Below, piece after piece: positions 1 to 9,756 of a DNA stretch of 64,000 nt (positions within the stretch are counted from its first letter, which is position 1; the number at the start of each line of letters is the position of its first letter). The notes under the pieces were generated by a model. The model was not told where the DNA came from and did not search any database. It saw nothing but the letters and a program-made list of their open reading frames with translations. A program made the position numbers and the translations under genes. The DNA comes from Pseudomonas viciae (lineage in GTDB: Bacteria; Pseudomonadota; Gammaproteobacteria; Pseudomonadales; Pseudomonadaceae): positions 398,001 through 462,000 of the forward strand of contig NZ_CP035088.1 in assembly GCF_004786035.1 (NCBI RefSeq), read 5' to 3'.

Positions 1-55
1 TTGTGCAGCGGCGTGCGGCGGTGGTTTGAGGAATTTGTGGTGGCTGGGCTGGCCC

Positions 56-123
56 CATCGCGAGCAAGCTCGCTCCCACATCGGAATGCGTACCCCTGTG
101 GGAGCGAGCTTGCTCGCGATAGG
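56..123. repeat. REPIN (inverted pair of REP elements)
   Basis: Two REP sequences in opposite orientation, TCGCGAGCAAGCTCGCTCCC and its reverse complement, are separated by about 20 bases upstream of the first hutH. Each REP is itself imperfectly palindromic. The same element recurs through the window, which is typical of fluorescens-group Pseudomonas. Confidence 0.9.
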
Positions 124-170
124 GCCGGCAAAGCTGGATCAATGTTCAAGTTGTAAGCACGAGGTTGAAG

Positions 171-1694
171 ATGTCCCAGGCTGAAAAAATCGTAATCGCC
201 GACGCTCCGTTGCGTTGGCAGGATGTGGTCGCCGTCGCCCGTTTCGGCGCGCCCCTGGAACTGTCGACCCAGGCTTGGGCACGGATCGACAATGCCCAGG
301 CCATCGTCCAGCGCATCGTCGAAAGCGGCGAGCGCGCCTATGGCGTCAACACTGGCCTGGGAGCCTTGTGCAACGTTTCGCTCAAGGACGAACAACTCAG
401 CCAACTGTCACGCAACACCTTGCTCAGCCATGCCTGTGGCGTGGGCGCGCCGCTTTCCGATGAGCAGACCCGGGCGATTCTCTGTGCCGCCATTCTCAAC
501 TACAGCCACGGCAAATCCGGCATTCACCGCCGGGTGGTCGAAGCGTTGCTGGCGCTGCTCAATCGCGGCATCACGCCCCAGGTGCCGTCCCAGGGGTCGG
601 TGGGCTACCTGACCCACATGGCCCACATCAGCATCGCGCTGCTGGGCGTTGGCAATGTCAGCTATCGCGGGCAAATCGTTTCGGCGCAACAGGCCCTGGC
701 TGCAGAAGGCTTGCAACCGGTGCAACTGGGGGCCAAGGACGGTTTGTGCCTGGTCAACGGCACGCCGTGCATGACCGGTCTGAGCTGCCTGGCCCTGGCC
801 GATGCGACGCGGTTGGTGCAATGGGCCGACGTGATCGGTGCCATGAGCTTCGAAGCCTTGCGCGGACAGATCGCGGCGTTCGATGCAGAGATCATCGCGC
901 TCAAGCCGCACCCGGGTATGCAGCAGGTCGGGGTCAACTTGCGTACCCTGCTCGATGGCAGCGAAGTCATCGCCTCGAGCCTGGGCATTCGCACCCAGGA
1001 CGCCTTGAGCATCCGTTCGATTCCCCAAGTACACGGTGCCGCTCGCGATCAGTTGGAGCATGCTCGCAAACAGATCGAAACCGAACTCAACGCCACCACC
1101 GATAACCCGTTGTTGCTGGGCACGCCGGAAAACTTCCGAGTGATGTCCCAGGCCAATCCCCATGGTCAGTCGGTGGCGCTGGCGGCTGATCTGCTGGCGA
1201 TCGCCATGGCTGAGATCGGCTCCATCGCCGAGCGCCGTCTCGATCGTCTGATCAACCCCCACGTCAGTGGCCTGCCGGCTTTTTTGGTGGCCAATCCCGG
1301 GGTGAATTCGGGGATGATGATCGTGCAGTATGTCGCCGCTTCGCTGTGCGCGGAAAATCGCCAACTGGCGCAACCGGCGGTGCTCGACAACTTCGTCACT
1401 TCAGGGCTGCAAGAGGACCACTTGAGCATGGGCACCAACGCTGCCCTGAAGCTGCATCGAGCGTTGGAAAACTGCACACAGATCCTCGCCATCGAATACC
1501 TGCTGGCGGCCCAAGCCTTTGAATTTCTCAAGACACAACGCTTCGGTGCCGGCACCGGCGTTGCCTGGAAACTGCTGCGCGAGCATGTCCCGGCCTACGA
1601 CCAGGACCGCTGGCTGGCGCCGGACATCGCCAGCGCCGCCGCGCTGCTTAAAACCCCGAGCGTGCTGCACGACGCTTTACCGAATTTGAATTGA
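171..1694 (+). CDS. hutH1: HutH-like aromatic amino acid lyase homologue lacking the MIO triad (HutH1-type)
   Basis: This 507-residue protein belongs to the histidine/phenylalanine ammonia-lyase family, whose members eliminate ammonia using an MIO cofactor made from an internal Ala-Ser-Gly. The fold signatures are present: the Tyr loop AYGVNTGLG (about 57-65), a region matching QDxxSxRxxPQV, and LQEDHLSMG near the C-terminus. Where an active enzyme reads [16 protein letters not shown], this protein reads GSVGYLTHMAHIS (142-154), so the ASG triad is absent by an apparent three-residue deletion. The Tyr of PYSLRC is also Leu here. The ATG at 171 is chosen because GAGG lies six bases upstream; an in-frame TTG lies at 165. 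It is followed 129 bases later by a canonical hutH. Ammonia-lyase activity by the usual chemistry looks unlikely. Confidence 0.85.
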   Translation: MSQAEKIVIADAPLRWQDVVAVARFGAPLELSTQAWARIDNAQAIVQRIVESGERAYGVNTGLGALCNVSLKDEQLSQLSRNTLLSHACGVGAPLSDEQTRAILCAAILNYSHGKSGIHRRVVEALLALLNRGITPQVPSQGSVGYLTHMAHISIALLGVGNVSYRGQIVSAQQALAAEGLQPVQLGAKDGLCLVNGTPCMTGLSCLALADATRLVQWADVIGAMSFEALRGQIAAFDAEIIALKPHPGMQQVGVNLRTLLDGSEVIASSLGIRTQDALSIRSIPQVHGAARDQLEHARKQIETELNATTDNPLLLGTPENFRVMSQANPHGQSVALAADLLAIAMAEIGSIAERRLDRLINPHVSGLPAFLVANPGVNSGMMIVQYVAASLCAENRQLAQPAVLDNFVTSGLQEDHLSMGTNAALKLHRALENCTQILAIEYLLAAQAFEFLKTQRFGAGTGVAWKLLREHVPAYDQDRWLAPDIASAAALLKTPSVLHDALPNLN

Positions 1695-1810
1695 TCAAAA
1701 AACCGCCAGCGTGCCAAGGCACCTATTGCCCATAAAGCATCGCCCAAAAAGCGAAGGTGACGGATAACGGAACATTCCGGAGCGATTGGCGGGTGAATAA
1801 AAAACTCTCA

Positions 1811-1817
1811 AAAGGAG
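1811..1817 (+). promoter_or_regulatory. Ribosome binding site of hutH
   Basis: AAAGGAG lies six bases before the ATG at 1824 and fixes the hutH start. The 129-base gap after the first hutH shows no clear terminator. Confidence 0.7.
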
Positions 1818-1823
1818 CATGAA

Positions 1824-3356
1824 ATGAAAGCTTTGAACCTGATCCCCGGCCAACTGAGCCTGGCTCAATTGCGTGATATCTATCAGCAGCCTGTGACCCT
1901 GAGTCTCGACGCCAGCGCCTCGGCGCAGATCGAGGCCAGCGTCGCCTGCGTGGAACAGATCCTCGCCGAGAATCGCACCGCCTACGGTATCAACACCGGT
2001 TTCGGCCTGCTGGCCTCGACCCGCATCGCCAGTGAAGACCTGGAAAACCTGCAGCGCTCCCTGGTGCTGTCCCATGCCGCCGGTGTGGGCGAGCCGATCA
2101 GCGACGCGCTGGTTCGGCTGGTCATGGTGCTCAAGGTCAACAGCCTGAGCCGGGGTTTTTCCGGTATCCGCCGGCAAGTGATCGATGCGCTGATCGCGCT
2201 GATCAATGCCGAGGTCTATCCGCACATTCCGCTTAAAGGTTCGGTCGGCGCCTCTGGTGACCTGGCGCCGCTGGCCCACATGTCCCTGGTGTTGCTGGGC
2301 GAAGGCAAGGCTCGTTACAAAGGCGAATGGCTGCCGGCCGTCGAGGCATTGAAAGTGGCCGGTCTCGCGCCGCTGACCCTGGCCGCGAAGGAAGGCCTGG
2401 CGCTGCTCAATGGCACCCAGGTGTCCACCGCGTTTGCCCTGCGTGGCCTGTTTGAAGGTGAAGACCTGTTCGCCGGCGCCCTGGCTCTGGGCAGCCTCAC
2501 CGTAGAAGCCGTGCTCGGTTCGCGTTCGCCGTTCGATGCGCGCATCCATGCCGCTCGCGGCCAGAAAGGCCAGATCGATGCCGCCGCCGCTTACCGTGAT
2601 CTGCTGGGCGAGCGCAGCGAAGTCTCCGATTCGCACCAGAACTGCGACAAGGTTCAGGACCCGTACTCCCTGCGTTGCCAACCGCAAGTGATGGGTGCCT
2701 GCCTGACCCAGTTCCGCCAGGCCGCCGAGGTGTTGGTGATCGAGGCCAACGCGGTGTCGGATAACCCGTTGGTATTCGCCGCCGAGGGCGACGTGATTTC
2801 CGGTGGCAACTTCCACGCTGAACCGGTGGCAATGGCTGCCGACAACATGGCCCTGGCGATTGCCGAGATCGGCTCCCTGAGCGAGCGCCGTATTTCGTTG
2901 ATGATGGACAAGCACATGTCGCAATTGCCGCCGTTCCTGGTGGCCAATGGCGGGGTGAACTCCGGCTTCATGATCGCCCAGGTCACCGCGGCCGCCCTGG
3001 CCAGCGAAAACAAGGCGCTGTCCCATCCCCATTCGGTGGACAGCCTGCCGACTTCGGCCAACCAGGAAGACCATGTGTCCATGGCCCCGGCGGCTGGCAA
3101 GCGCCTGTGGGAAATGGCTGAGAACACCCGCGGAATCCTCGCGGTGGAGTGGCTGGCGGCTTGCCAGGGGTTGGACCTGCGCGGTGGCTTGAAGACCTCC
3201 GCGAAGCTGGAACAGGCCCGTGCGCTCTTGCGTGCAGACGTACCGTTTTATGAGAAGGATCGGTTCTTTGCGCCGGACATCAATGCGGCGAGCGAGTTGT
3301 TGGCGAGCCGTTGCCTGAATGAGCTGGTGATGGCGCAGTTGTTGCCGAGCCTGTAA
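1824..3356 (+). CDS. hutH: Histidine ammonia-lyase
   Basis: HutH removes ammonia from L-histidine to give urocanate, the first step of histidine catabolism in the cytoplasm. The 510-residue protein has every expected signature: YGINTGFG with catalytic Tyr54, the MIO-forming Ala143-Ser144-Gly145 in [29 protein letters not shown], and [11 protein letters not shown] with the catalytic Glu. The length matches the Pseudomonas putida enzyme. A strong ribosome site supports the ATG at 1824. It follows the MIO-less paralogue and precedes hutI, so it is presumably the working lyase of the locus; hutU and the regulator would lie outside the window. Confidence 0.97.
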   Translation: MKALNLIPGQLSLAQLRDIYQQPVTLSLDASASAQIEASVACVEQILAENRTAYGINTGFGLLASTRIASEDLENLQRSLVLSHAAGVGEPISDALVRLVMVLKVNSLSRGFSGIRRQVIDALIALINAEVYPHIPLKGSVGASGDLAPLAHMSLVLLGEGKARYKGEWLPAVEALKVAGLAPLTLAAKEGLALLNGTQVSTAFALRGLFEGEDLFAGALALGSLTVEAVLGSRSPFDARIHAARGQKGQIDAAAAYRDLLGERSEVSDSHQNCDKVQDPYSLRCQPQVMGACLTQFRQAAEVLVIEANAVSDNPLVFAAEGDVISGGNFHAEPVAMAADNMALAIAEIGSLSERRISLMMDKHMSQLPPFLVANGGVNSGFMIAQVTAAALASENKALSHPHSVDSLPTSANQEDHVSMAPAAGKRLWEMAENTRGILAVEWLAACQGLDLRGGLKTSAKLEQARALLRADVPFYEKDRFFAPDINAASELLASRCLNELVMAQLLPSL

Positions 3357-3403
3357 GGGCCTTACCGCAGGCAGGCACACATGATGTTTGATCAGCCTCG
3401 ATA

Positions 3404-3537
3404 CCTGTGGGAGCGGGCTTGCTCGCGAAAGCGGAGGGTCAGCTTGTATCAATGTCGAATGTGCCGCCGTCTTCGCGAGCAAGCCCGCTCCCACAGGTTC
3501 TGCGCGGTCCTTGTGGGAGCGAGCTTGCTCGCGATCC
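3404..3537. repeat. Triple REP cluster
   Basis: Three REP units lie between hutH and hutI, at about 3405-3429 (plus), 3473-3500 (minus) and 3511-3536 (plus). The first two form a REPIN; the third is an extra single copy. Confidence 0.9.
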
Positions 3538-3565
3538 GATTTTGAATGAGACGAGGAGACTCGGG

Positions 3566-4768
3566 ATGAAAACCCTCTGGCAAAACTGCCACGCCGCCAC
3601 CATGGCCCAGGGCGTCTACTCGATCATCGAAGACGCCGCCATCGTTACCTTGGGCGAGCACATTCATTGGATCGGCCCGCGGGCCGAACTGCCGGCCGGT
3701 GACTATCCGGCGGTCAACGATCTCAGGGGCGCGTGGGTTACGCCGGGGCTGATCGACTGTCACACCCACACGGTGTTCGGCGGCAACCGCAGCGGTGAAT
3801 TCGAGCAGCGCCTGCAAGGCGTCAGCTACGCCGAGATCGCCGCGGCTGGCGGTGGCATCGCCAGCACCGTGCGCGCCACCCGGGCCGCCAGTGAAGACGA
3901 GCTGTTCGCCAGCGCTGCCAAGCGCCTGCAAAGCCTGATGCGCGACGGCGTGACCACGGTGGAAATCAAGTCTGGCTACGGCCTGGACCTGGCGAGCGAA
4001 CGCAAGATCCTGCGCGTCATCCGTCGCCTTGGCGCCGAACTGCCGGTCAGCGTACGCAGCACCTGTCTGGCGGCCCACGCCTTGCCACCGGAATACAAAG
4101 ATCGCGCCGATGACTACATCGAGCATATCTGTAGCGAGATGCTGCCGGCCTTGGCGGCCGAGGGGCTGGTGGATGCGGTGGATGCCTTTTGCGAATACCT
4201 GGCGTTTTCCCCGGCGCAAGTCGAGCGGGTGTTTATCACTGCGCAACGGCTGGGGCTGCCGGTGAAGCTGCACGCCGAGCAATTGTCGTCCCTGCACGGC
4301 TCAAGCCTGGCGGCCCGTTACCAGGCGCTGTCGGCCGATCACCTGGAGTTCATGACCGAGGACGATGCCAAGGCCATGGCCGAGTCCGGGACGGTGGCCG
4401 TGTTGCTGCCAGGGGCGTTTTATTTCCTGCGCGAAACCCAGCTGCCGCCCATGGATGCCCTGCGCAAGCACGGCGTGAAGATCGCCGTGGCCAGCGACCT
4501 CAACCCCGGTACCTCGCCGGCGCTGTCGCTGCGCTTGATGTTGAACATGGCCTGCACGTGCTTTCGGATGACCCCGGAAGAAGCCTTGGCCGGGGCGACT
4601 ATACATGCGGCCCAGGCCTTGGGCATGGCTGACACCCACGGTTCGCTGGAGGCCGGCAAAGTGGCGGATTTTGTCGCCTGGCACATCGACCGGCCGGCTG
4701 ACCTGGCGTACTGGCTCGGTGGCGAACTGGAAAAACGCGTCGTGCGTCACGGCGTTGAAATCGATTGA
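3566..4768 (+). CDS. hutI: Imidazolonepropionase
   Basis: HutI hydrolyses 4-imidazolone-5-propionate to N-formimino-L-glutamate. The 400-residue protein is a metal-dependent amidohydrolase: [12 protein letters not shown] supplies two His metal ligands, and further landmarks are the KSGYGL loop, KLHAEQLS, and the [10 protein letters not shown] segment with the late Asp. The frame is open upstream through the REP cluster, but the ATG at 3566 has GAGGAG at 3553-3558 and begins the normal N-terminus ([11 protein letters not shown]). The stop overlaps the leader of hutG, so hutI and hutG are probably co-transcribed. Confidence 0.96.
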   Translation: MKTLWQNCHAATMAQGVYSIIEDAAIVTLGEHIHWIGPRAELPAGDYPAVNDLRGAWVTPGLIDCHTHTVFGGNRSGEFEQRLQGVSYAEIAAAGGGIASTVRATRAASEDELFASAAKRLQSLMRDGVTTVEIKSGYGLDLASERKILRVIRRLGAELPVSVRSTCLAAHALPPEYKDRADDYIEHICSEMLPALAAEGLVDAVDAFCEYLAFSPAQVERVFITAQRLGLPVKLHAEQLSSLHGSSLAARYQALSADHLEFMTEDDAKAMAESGTVAVLLPGAFYFLRETQLPPMDALRKHGVKIAVASDLNPGTSPALSLRLMLNMACTCFRMTPEEALAGATIHAAQALGMADTHGSLEAGKVADFVAWHIDRPADLAYWLGGELEKRVVRHGVEID

Positions 4769-4779
4769 GGAGAGCGGTT

Positions 4780-5583
4780 GTGGAGAAGGTCCTGAATTTC
4801 ACGCAAGGGCGCGTGCCGCTGTTGATCAGCATGCCCCACGCCGGCCTGCGTCTCACCCCGGCAGTACAGGCCGGGTTGATCCCTGAGGCCCAAAGCCTGC
4901 CGGACACCGACTGGCACATTCCCCGGCTCTACGAGTTCGCCGCTGAGTTGGGCGCCAGTACCTTGGCCGCTGAGTATTCTCGGTTCGTCATCGACCTGAA
5001 CCGTCCTTCCGACGACAAGCCGATGTACGTCGGTGCCACCACCGGCTTGTACCCGGCGACGCTGTTTGATGGTGTACCGTTGTTTCGCGAAGGGCTGGAG
5101 CCATCCGCCGCAGAGCGGGCGACTTATCTGCAGCAGGTCTGGATGCCGTACCACCAGGCGTTGCAACAGGAATTGGCGCGGCTCAAGGCCGAATATGGCT
5201 ATGCCTTGCTGTTCGACGCCCACTCGATCCGCTCGGTGATCCCGCATCTGTTCGACGGTAAGCTGCCGGACTTCAACCTCGGCACTTTCAACGGCGCCAG
5301 CTGCGATCCGACGTTGGCCAGCCAGCTCGAAGCTATCTGCGCCCGCCATGGCGAGTTCACCCATGTGCTCAACGGGCGCTTCAAGGGTGGACACATTACC
5401 CGGCACTACGGCAATCCGGCCGAGCACATCCACGCGGTGCAACTGGAACTGTGCCAGAGCACGTACATGGAAGAGTTCGAGCCGTTCAACTACCGTGCTG
5501 ACCTGGCGGAGCCGACCCAGGTGGTGCTCAAGCAATTGCTTGAAGGCTTCCTGGCGTGGGGGCGGCAGACGTACAAGAAATAA
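4780..5583 (+). CDS. hutG: N-formylglutamate deformylase
   Basis: HutG hydrolyses N-formyl-L-glutamate to glutamate and formate, the last step of the five-enzyme Hut route used by pseudomonads. The 267-residue protein carries the N-formylglutamate amidohydrolase signatures PLLISMPHAG at the N-terminus, FVIDLNRP, and FDAHSIRS, which hold likely metal and substrate ligands. The start is the GTG at 4780, preceded by GAGGAG with seven bases of spacing; this Shine-Dalgarno overlaps the hutI stop, which suggests translational coupling. An in-frame TTG at 4765 overlaps the hutI stop and is less likely. Confidence 0.93.
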   Translation: MEKVLNFTQGRVPLLISMPHAGLRLTPAVQAGLIPEAQSLPDTDWHIPRLYEFAAELGASTLAAEYSRFVIDLNRPSDDKPMYVGATTGLYPATLFDGVPLFREGLEPSAAERATYLQQVWMPYHQALQQELARLKAEYGYALLFDAHSIRSVIPHLFDGKLPDFNLGTFNGASCDPTLASQLEAICARHGEFTHVLNGRFKGGHITRHYGNPAEHIHAVQLELCQSTYMEEFEPFNYRADLAEPTQVVLKQLLEGFLAWGRQTYKK

Positions 5584-5617
5584 AGGCTTACGCGACTCTT
5601 CTGTGGCGAGGGGAGTC

Positions 5618-5711
5618 ATCTGTGGGAGCAAAGCTTGCTCGCGATACAGGCGCCTCGGTTTCAGGGGGACTGCGGTGTCTTCATCGCGGGCAAGCCTTGC
5701 TCCCACAGATC
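5618..5711. repeat. REPIN (GTGGGAGCAAGGCTTGC variant)
   Basis: An inverted pair of a slightly different REP subtype, TGTGGGAGCAAAGCTTGCTC and CGCGGGCAAGCCTTGCTCCC, fills much of the gap between hutG and the binding-protein gene. Confidence 0.85.
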
Positions 5712-5881
5712 CTCTCGCTACAGGTTTGTTTTGTTCTTGAGCCTCGGGCGGGAACGGTCGCCACCGTGCAAAACCGAGTCGCCACAGTTCACTTTCAGCT
5801 CCTCGGCGCTGCGTAATGTTCCGGTCACGGTGCAACAAGACACCGACCTACAATAATCCGCTGCCGCACGAGACCTTCCCG

Positions 5882-6829
5882 ATGAAAAGACTGTTCAAAC
5901 GCTGTCTGTCGATCCTCTGCGGTACCGCCCTCTTGAGCACCGGGGCGATAGCCGCCGAGCCGGCGTCCTGCCAGACCGTGCGCATGGGCGTGGTCAACTG
6001 GACCGACGTGATTGCCACCAGCGGCATGGCCGACGTATTGCTTACGGGCTTGGGTTACGACAGCAAGCAGACCAGCGCTGTACAGCAGATCATCTTCGCC
6101 GGTATCCGCGACAAGCGGCTCGATATCTTCCTGGGCTACTGGAAGCCGGCGATGGACAAGAACATCGCCCCGTTCCTGGCGGCCAATCAGGTGACGGTGT
6201 TGGACAAGCCGAGCCTGGCCGACGCCCAAGCCACGCTGGCGGTGCCGGACTACGTGGCGGCGGCGGGGCTCAAGACGTTTGCCGACATCGCCCGGTTCAA
6301 GGACCAGCTCGGCGGCAAGATCTACGGCATCGAGCCGGGCAGTGGGGCCAACACCACCATCAAGACCATGATTGAAACCAATCACTTCGGCCTCAAGGAC
6401 TTCAAACTGATCGAGTCCGGCGAGGCGGGGATGCTGGCCGCGGTACAGCGGGCGGTGAATCGCAAGGAGTTCGTGGTGTTCGTTGGCTGGACCCCGCACC
6501 CGATGAACATCAACATGAACATCACCTACCTGACCGGCAGCGAAGACGTCTACGGCCCGAACGAAGGCGCCGCAACTGTTTCCACCGTGACCGCGCCGGA
6601 CTATGCCCAGCGTTGCCCGAACGTGAATCGGCTGCTGGAAAACCTCACCTTCACCGCCGCCCAGGAAAGCCAGTTGATGGTGCCGATCATGGAGCGCAAG
6701 ACGCCTCAGGACGTCGCCCGCCAATGGCTGCGTGATCATCCTGAAGATCTTCAGCGCTGGCTGGCCGGGGTGACCAGTTTTGATGGCAAGGATGGCGTGG
6801 CGGCGGTGCAGGCCAGTCTGAAAAATTGA
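5882..6829 (+). CDS. Choline/glycine-betaine-type ABC transporter periplasmic binding protein
   Basis: This 315-residue protein begins with a Sec signal peptide (MKRLFKRCLSILCGTALLS, cleavage probably after AIAA near residue 26). The mature part resembles OpuAC/ProX-family binding proteins of the choline subfamily: MGVVNWTDVIATSGMADVL, LDIFLGYWKPAMDKNI, YGIEPGSGANTTIKTM and FVGWTPHPMNINMNI, where Trp and Tyr residues could form the aromatic box for a quaternary amine. No permease or ATPase gene is adjacent, so it must share a transporter encoded elsewhere. Its place after hutG might suggest a histidine ligand, but the sequence favours choline or betaine. The frame is open from 5816; the ATG at 5882 gives the signal peptide. 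Confidence 0.85.
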   Translation: MKRLFKRCLSILCGTALLSTGAIAAEPASCQTVRMGVVNWTDVIATSGMADVLLTGLGYDSKQTSAVQQIIFAGIRDKRLDIFLGYWKPAMDKNIAPFLAANQVTVLDKPSLADAQATLAVPDYVAAAGLKTFADIARFKDQLGGKIYGIEPGSGANTTIKTMIETNHFGLKDFKLIESGEAGMLAAVQRAVNRKEFVVFVGWTPHPMNINMNITYLTGSEDVYGPNEGAATVSTVTAPDYAQRCPNVNRLLENLTFTAAQESQLMVPIMERKTPQDVARQWLRDHPEDLQRWLAGVTSFDGKDGVAAVQASLKN

Positions 6830-6858
6830 CCTGCCTATTTTTGTGGCGGGTGATTTAT

Positions 6859-6952
6859 CTGTGGGAGCAAGGCTTGCCCGCGATGGCGATGCGTCAGTCG
6901 ACATAAATATTGGATGTGCCACCGCTATCGCGGGCAAGCCTTGCTCCCACAT
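6859..6952. repeat. REPIN (GTGGGAGCAAGGCTTGC variant)
   Basis: An inverted pair, GTGGGAGCAAGGCTTGCCCG and CGGGCAAGCCTTGCTCCCAC, separated by roughly 50 bases, lies between the binding-protein gene and the esterase gene. Confidence 0.88.
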
Positions 6953-7010
6953 AGATTCTGAGCACCAATGGTCAGTGTTTGTCCTGCTTTTTTATCGGGT
7001 GGTGTTCTTC

Positions 7011-7925
7011 ATGGCCTCATATCCACTCTCTGAGCAGATGTCAGCCTTCATCGACAAAACCCTGAGCTTCAACACCCCGGACGCCAGCCTCGTCGGCTCG
7101 CGCCAGGCCTACAGCCAAATGTGCCGGGCGTTCACGCCGCCGTGCCCGGAGGTGCTGGCGGTCGAGGATTTCCAGTTGGCCGGCGTGGCCGTACGCGCCT
7201 ATCACTCCCGGATCACAGCGCCGCCCGAAGGCTGGCCGTGCATCCTCTACCTGCATGGAGGCGGTTGGGTGGTGGGGGATCTGGACTCCCACGATTTCAT
7301 CTGCATGGAGCTGGCCGCCACCCTCGGCGCGTTGGTGGTGGCGGTGGATTATCGGCTGGCCCCGGAACATCCGTTTCCGGCGGCTTTCAAAGATTGCCTC
7401 GCGGTGTGGCGTCATCTGGCGGCAGCCCCTTTTGCCATTGATCCTCACCGCCGACTGGTCGTGGGCGACAGCGCCGGGGGTAACCTCGCGGCTGCGTTAT
7501 GCCTGGCCTTGCGCGACGCCGGGCAAGTGTTGCCCCGGGCTCAGGTGCTGATTTATCCCGCCCTCGGTGGCCCGGCGCATCTGCCTTCGCGGCACGAATG
7601 TGCCGATGCACCGCTGCTGAGCAGCAGCGATCTGGAGCGTTATCAGGCGCTCTATCTGAGCGGCGCTCAACCGTCTTCCCTCGCCATGCCGTTGCTCGCC
7701 GATGACCTGAGCGGCTTGCCGCCGGCGCTGATCATCGTGGCGCAATGGGACCCGCTGCGCGACGATGGCGTCCTTTATAGCGAGCGGCTGAACGCCGCAG
7801 GCGTGGACGCTGTGCTGTATGTCGGGGGAGGGTTGGTCCATGGCTGTTTGCGTGGCCGGGGCCAGGTGCCAGAGGTCGATCAGATGTATCGCACGCTGCT
7901 GGCGTACCTGACTGACACGCTTTGA
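7011..7925 (+). CDS. Alpha/beta hydrolase, hormone-sensitive-lipase family esterase
   Basis: This 304-residue cytoplasmic carboxylesterase has the HSL-family oxyanion motif HGGGW, the nucleophile motif GDSAGGN, the acid residue in QWDPLRDDG and the catalytic His in VHGCLR. The substrate cannot be told from sequence; the family hydrolyses short acyl esters. The ATG at 7011 starts MASYPLSEQM; a second ATG at 7038 (MSAFIDKTL) is also possible, and neither has a strong ribosome site. It stands alone between REP-containing gaps. Confidence 0.88.
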   Translation: MASYPLSEQMSAFIDKTLSFNTPDASLVGSRQAYSQMCRAFTPPCPEVLAVEDFQLAGVAVRAYHSRITAPPEGWPCILYLHGGGWVVGDLDSHDFICMELAATLGALVVAVDYRLAPEHPFPAAFKDCLAVWRHLAAAPFAIDPHRRLVVGDSAGGNLAAALCLALRDAGQVLPRAQVLIYPALGGPAHLPSRHECADAPLLSSSDLERYQALYLSGAQPSSLAMPLLADDLSGLPPALIIVAQWDPLRDDGVLYSERLNAAGVDAVLYVGGGLVHGCLRGRGQVPEVDQMYRTLLAYLTDTL

Positions 7926-8030
7926 CTGCGCAGGGGACATGCTCATTAAGGTAATTCGGGTTTATGATGCCGGACGGCAGACTAAATAGAAGTCCCTACA
8001 GGGATGACTCGACCCCTTACGGAGCGCTCA

Positions 8031-9002
8031 ATGCAGACTTTGTACCCGCAGATCAAACCCCATGCCCGGCACGATCTGGCTGTCGATGACACCCACACGC
8101 TCTATGTCGATGAAAGCGGTTCCCCCGAAGGTCTGCCAGTGGTGTTCATCCACGGCGGCCCGGGTGCGGGTTGCGATGCGCAGAGCCGCCGCTACTTCGA
8201 TCCGAACCTCTATCGCATTGTTACCTTCGATCAGCGCGGCTGCGGTCGTTCTACGCCCCATGCCAGCCTGGAAAACAACACCACCTGGGATCTGGTCGAA
8301 GACCTGGAGCGCATCCGTAAGCACCTGGGCATCGAAAAATGGGTGCTGTTTGGCGGTTCCTGGGGCTCGACCCTGGCCCTGGCCTACGCCCAGACCCATC
8401 CGGAGCGGGTGCACGGTCTGATTCTGCGTGGGATCTTTCTCTGCCGTCCGCAGGAAATCGAGTGGTTCTATCAGGCTGGCGCCAGTCGTCTGTTTCCCGA
8501 TTACTGGCAGGACTACATCGCACCGATCCCGCTGGACGAGCGCGAAGACTTGCTCAGCGCCTTCCACAAGCGCCTGACCGGCAACGACCAGATCGCCCAG
8601 ATGCACGCGGCCAAGGCCTGGTCCACCTGGGAAGGTCGTACCGCGACCCTGCGCCCGAATCCGCTGGTGGTCGATCGCTTCTCCGAACCGCAGCGCGCGC
8701 TGTCGATTGCCCGGATCGAATGCCACTACTTCACCAACAACGCTTTCCTGGAGCCCAACCAGCTGATTCGCGACATGGGCAAGATCGCCCATTTGCCGGG
8801 TGTCATCGTGCACGGCCGCTACGACGTGATCTGCCCGCTGGACAATGCCTGGGAGTTGCATCAGAACTGGCCTAACAGCGAATTGCAGGTGATTCGCGAC
8901 GCCGGCCACGCCGCTTCGGAGCCGGGCATCACCGATGCGCTGGTGCGCGCCGCAGCGCAAATGGCCCGGCGCCTGCTGGATCTGCCGCCCGAAGAAGCAT
9001 GA
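8031..9002 (+). CDS. pip: Proline iminopeptidase
   Basis: This alpha/beta-hydrolase-fold peptidase (family S33) releases N-terminal proline from peptides. The 323-residue protein shows HGGPGAG (oxyanion region), DQRGCGRS, the nucleophile elbow GGSWGS, the acid in HGRYDVICP and the His in AGHAASEPG. The ATG at 8031 has GGAG at 8021 with six bases of spacing; an upstream in-frame ATG at 8004 lacks such a site. Its TGA overlaps the next gene in ATGA, so it forms an operon with dtd. Confidence 0.93.
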   Translation: MQTLYPQIKPHARHDLAVDDTHTLYVDESGSPEGLPVVFIHGGPGAGCDAQSRRYFDPNLYRIVTFDQRGCGRSTPHASLENNTTWDLVEDLERIRKHLGIEKWVLFGGSWGSTLALAYAQTHPERVHGLILRGIFLCRPQEIEWFYQAGASRLFPDYWQDYIAPIPLDEREDLLSAFHKRLTGNDQIAQMHAAKAWSTWEGRTATLRPNPLVVDRFSEPQRALSIARIECHYFTNNAFLEPNQLIRDMGKIAHLPGVIVHGRYDVICPLDNAWELHQNWPNSELQVIRDAGHAASEPGITDALVRAAAQMARRLLDLPPEEA

Positions 9003-9436
9003 AAGGTTTGTTGCAACGGGTTCGCGGCGCCCGGGTCGAAGTCGCCGGCGAGATCGTTGGCGCCGTGGACCAGGGCTTGCTGGTGCTGGTAGCGGTCGAG
9101 CCCGAGGACACCCGGGCCAGCGCTGACAGACTCCTGCATAAGCTGCTTAACTATCGGGTATTCAGTGACGCCGACGGCAAGATGAACCTGTCCCTGGCAG
9201 ACGTCGGCGGCGGTTTGCTGCTGGTGTCGCAGTTCACCCTGGCGGCGGACACCAAAAGCGGTTTGCGCCCGAGCTTTTCGACGGCCGCTCCTGCGGCGCT
9301 GGGAGAAGAGTTGTTCAACTATCTGCTCAGCCAAGCGAAACAGGTGCATGGCACTGTGGCATCAGGTAGATTCGGCGCCGACATGCAGGTGCATCTGGTC
9401 AACGACGGCCCGGTAACCTTTCTGTTACAGGCCTGA
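8999..9436 (+). CDS. dtd: D-aminoacyl-tRNA deacylase
   Basis: DTD hydrolyses D-aminoacyl-tRNA (and Gly-tRNA-Ala), recycling mischarged tRNA. The 145-residue protein has the two defining motifs: SQFTL in [20 protein letters not shown], and the NxGPVT motif in [11 protein letters not shown] at the C-terminus. The length is normal. The start overlaps the pip stop by four bases, implying translational coupling. Confidence 0.96.
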   Translation: MKGLLQRVRGARVEVAGEIVGAVDQGLLVLVAVEPEDTRASADRLLHKLLNYRVFSDADGKMNLSLADVGGGLLLVSQFTLAADTKSGLRPSFSTAAPAALGEELFNYLLSQAKQVHGTVASGRFGADMQVHLVNDGPVTFLLQA

Positions 9437-9458
9437 AAGCGTTTGAAACACCTTTTCG

Positions 9459-9491
9459 GTCCTGTTTCGAGGCTAAACAGGGAGTTTTCTC
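9459..9491 (+). terminator. Possible terminator after dtd
   Basis: CCTGTTT at 9461-9467 pairs perfectly with AAACAGG at 9475-9481 (seven-base loop), followed by GAGTTTTCT. The T-run is short, so termination is only plausible. Confidence 0.4.
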
Positions 9492-9756
9492 GATAAATAC
9501 TTTGCTATCCCTGATGCGTTGTCACGCGGCCTACTAGATAATCGCGCGCTACGGGGGATCAGCGTTCGCTGGTCCATTTGACTTAGGTAGAGACTTGTCC
9601 TGATCCATTTGGGGAATCATTTTGCCCCATAGGAGTCGGAACAATGCTCGCCAACTTGGCAAGAGTGGTCCGCAGGGTCGGTTTTTCAATGCCGATACCA
9701 GGCAGATACTTTATCTGGCCGTTGGTTTTTTGATCTGTTTTCGGCGAGGGTTGCTC
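9492..9756. other. Intergenic region upstream of opgG
   Basis: The dtd-opgG gap is 320 bases in all. It is more AT-rich than its flanks and probably holds the opgG promoter and leader, but I could not find a well-spaced -35/-10 pair. The opgG frame stays open back to 9622; no separate gene is evident. Confidence 0.5.

Noticed and set aside
1695..3494. 599-codon minus-strand frame opposite hutH
   Set aside because: Antisense shadow of a strongly conserved gene; no homology or ribosome site seen.
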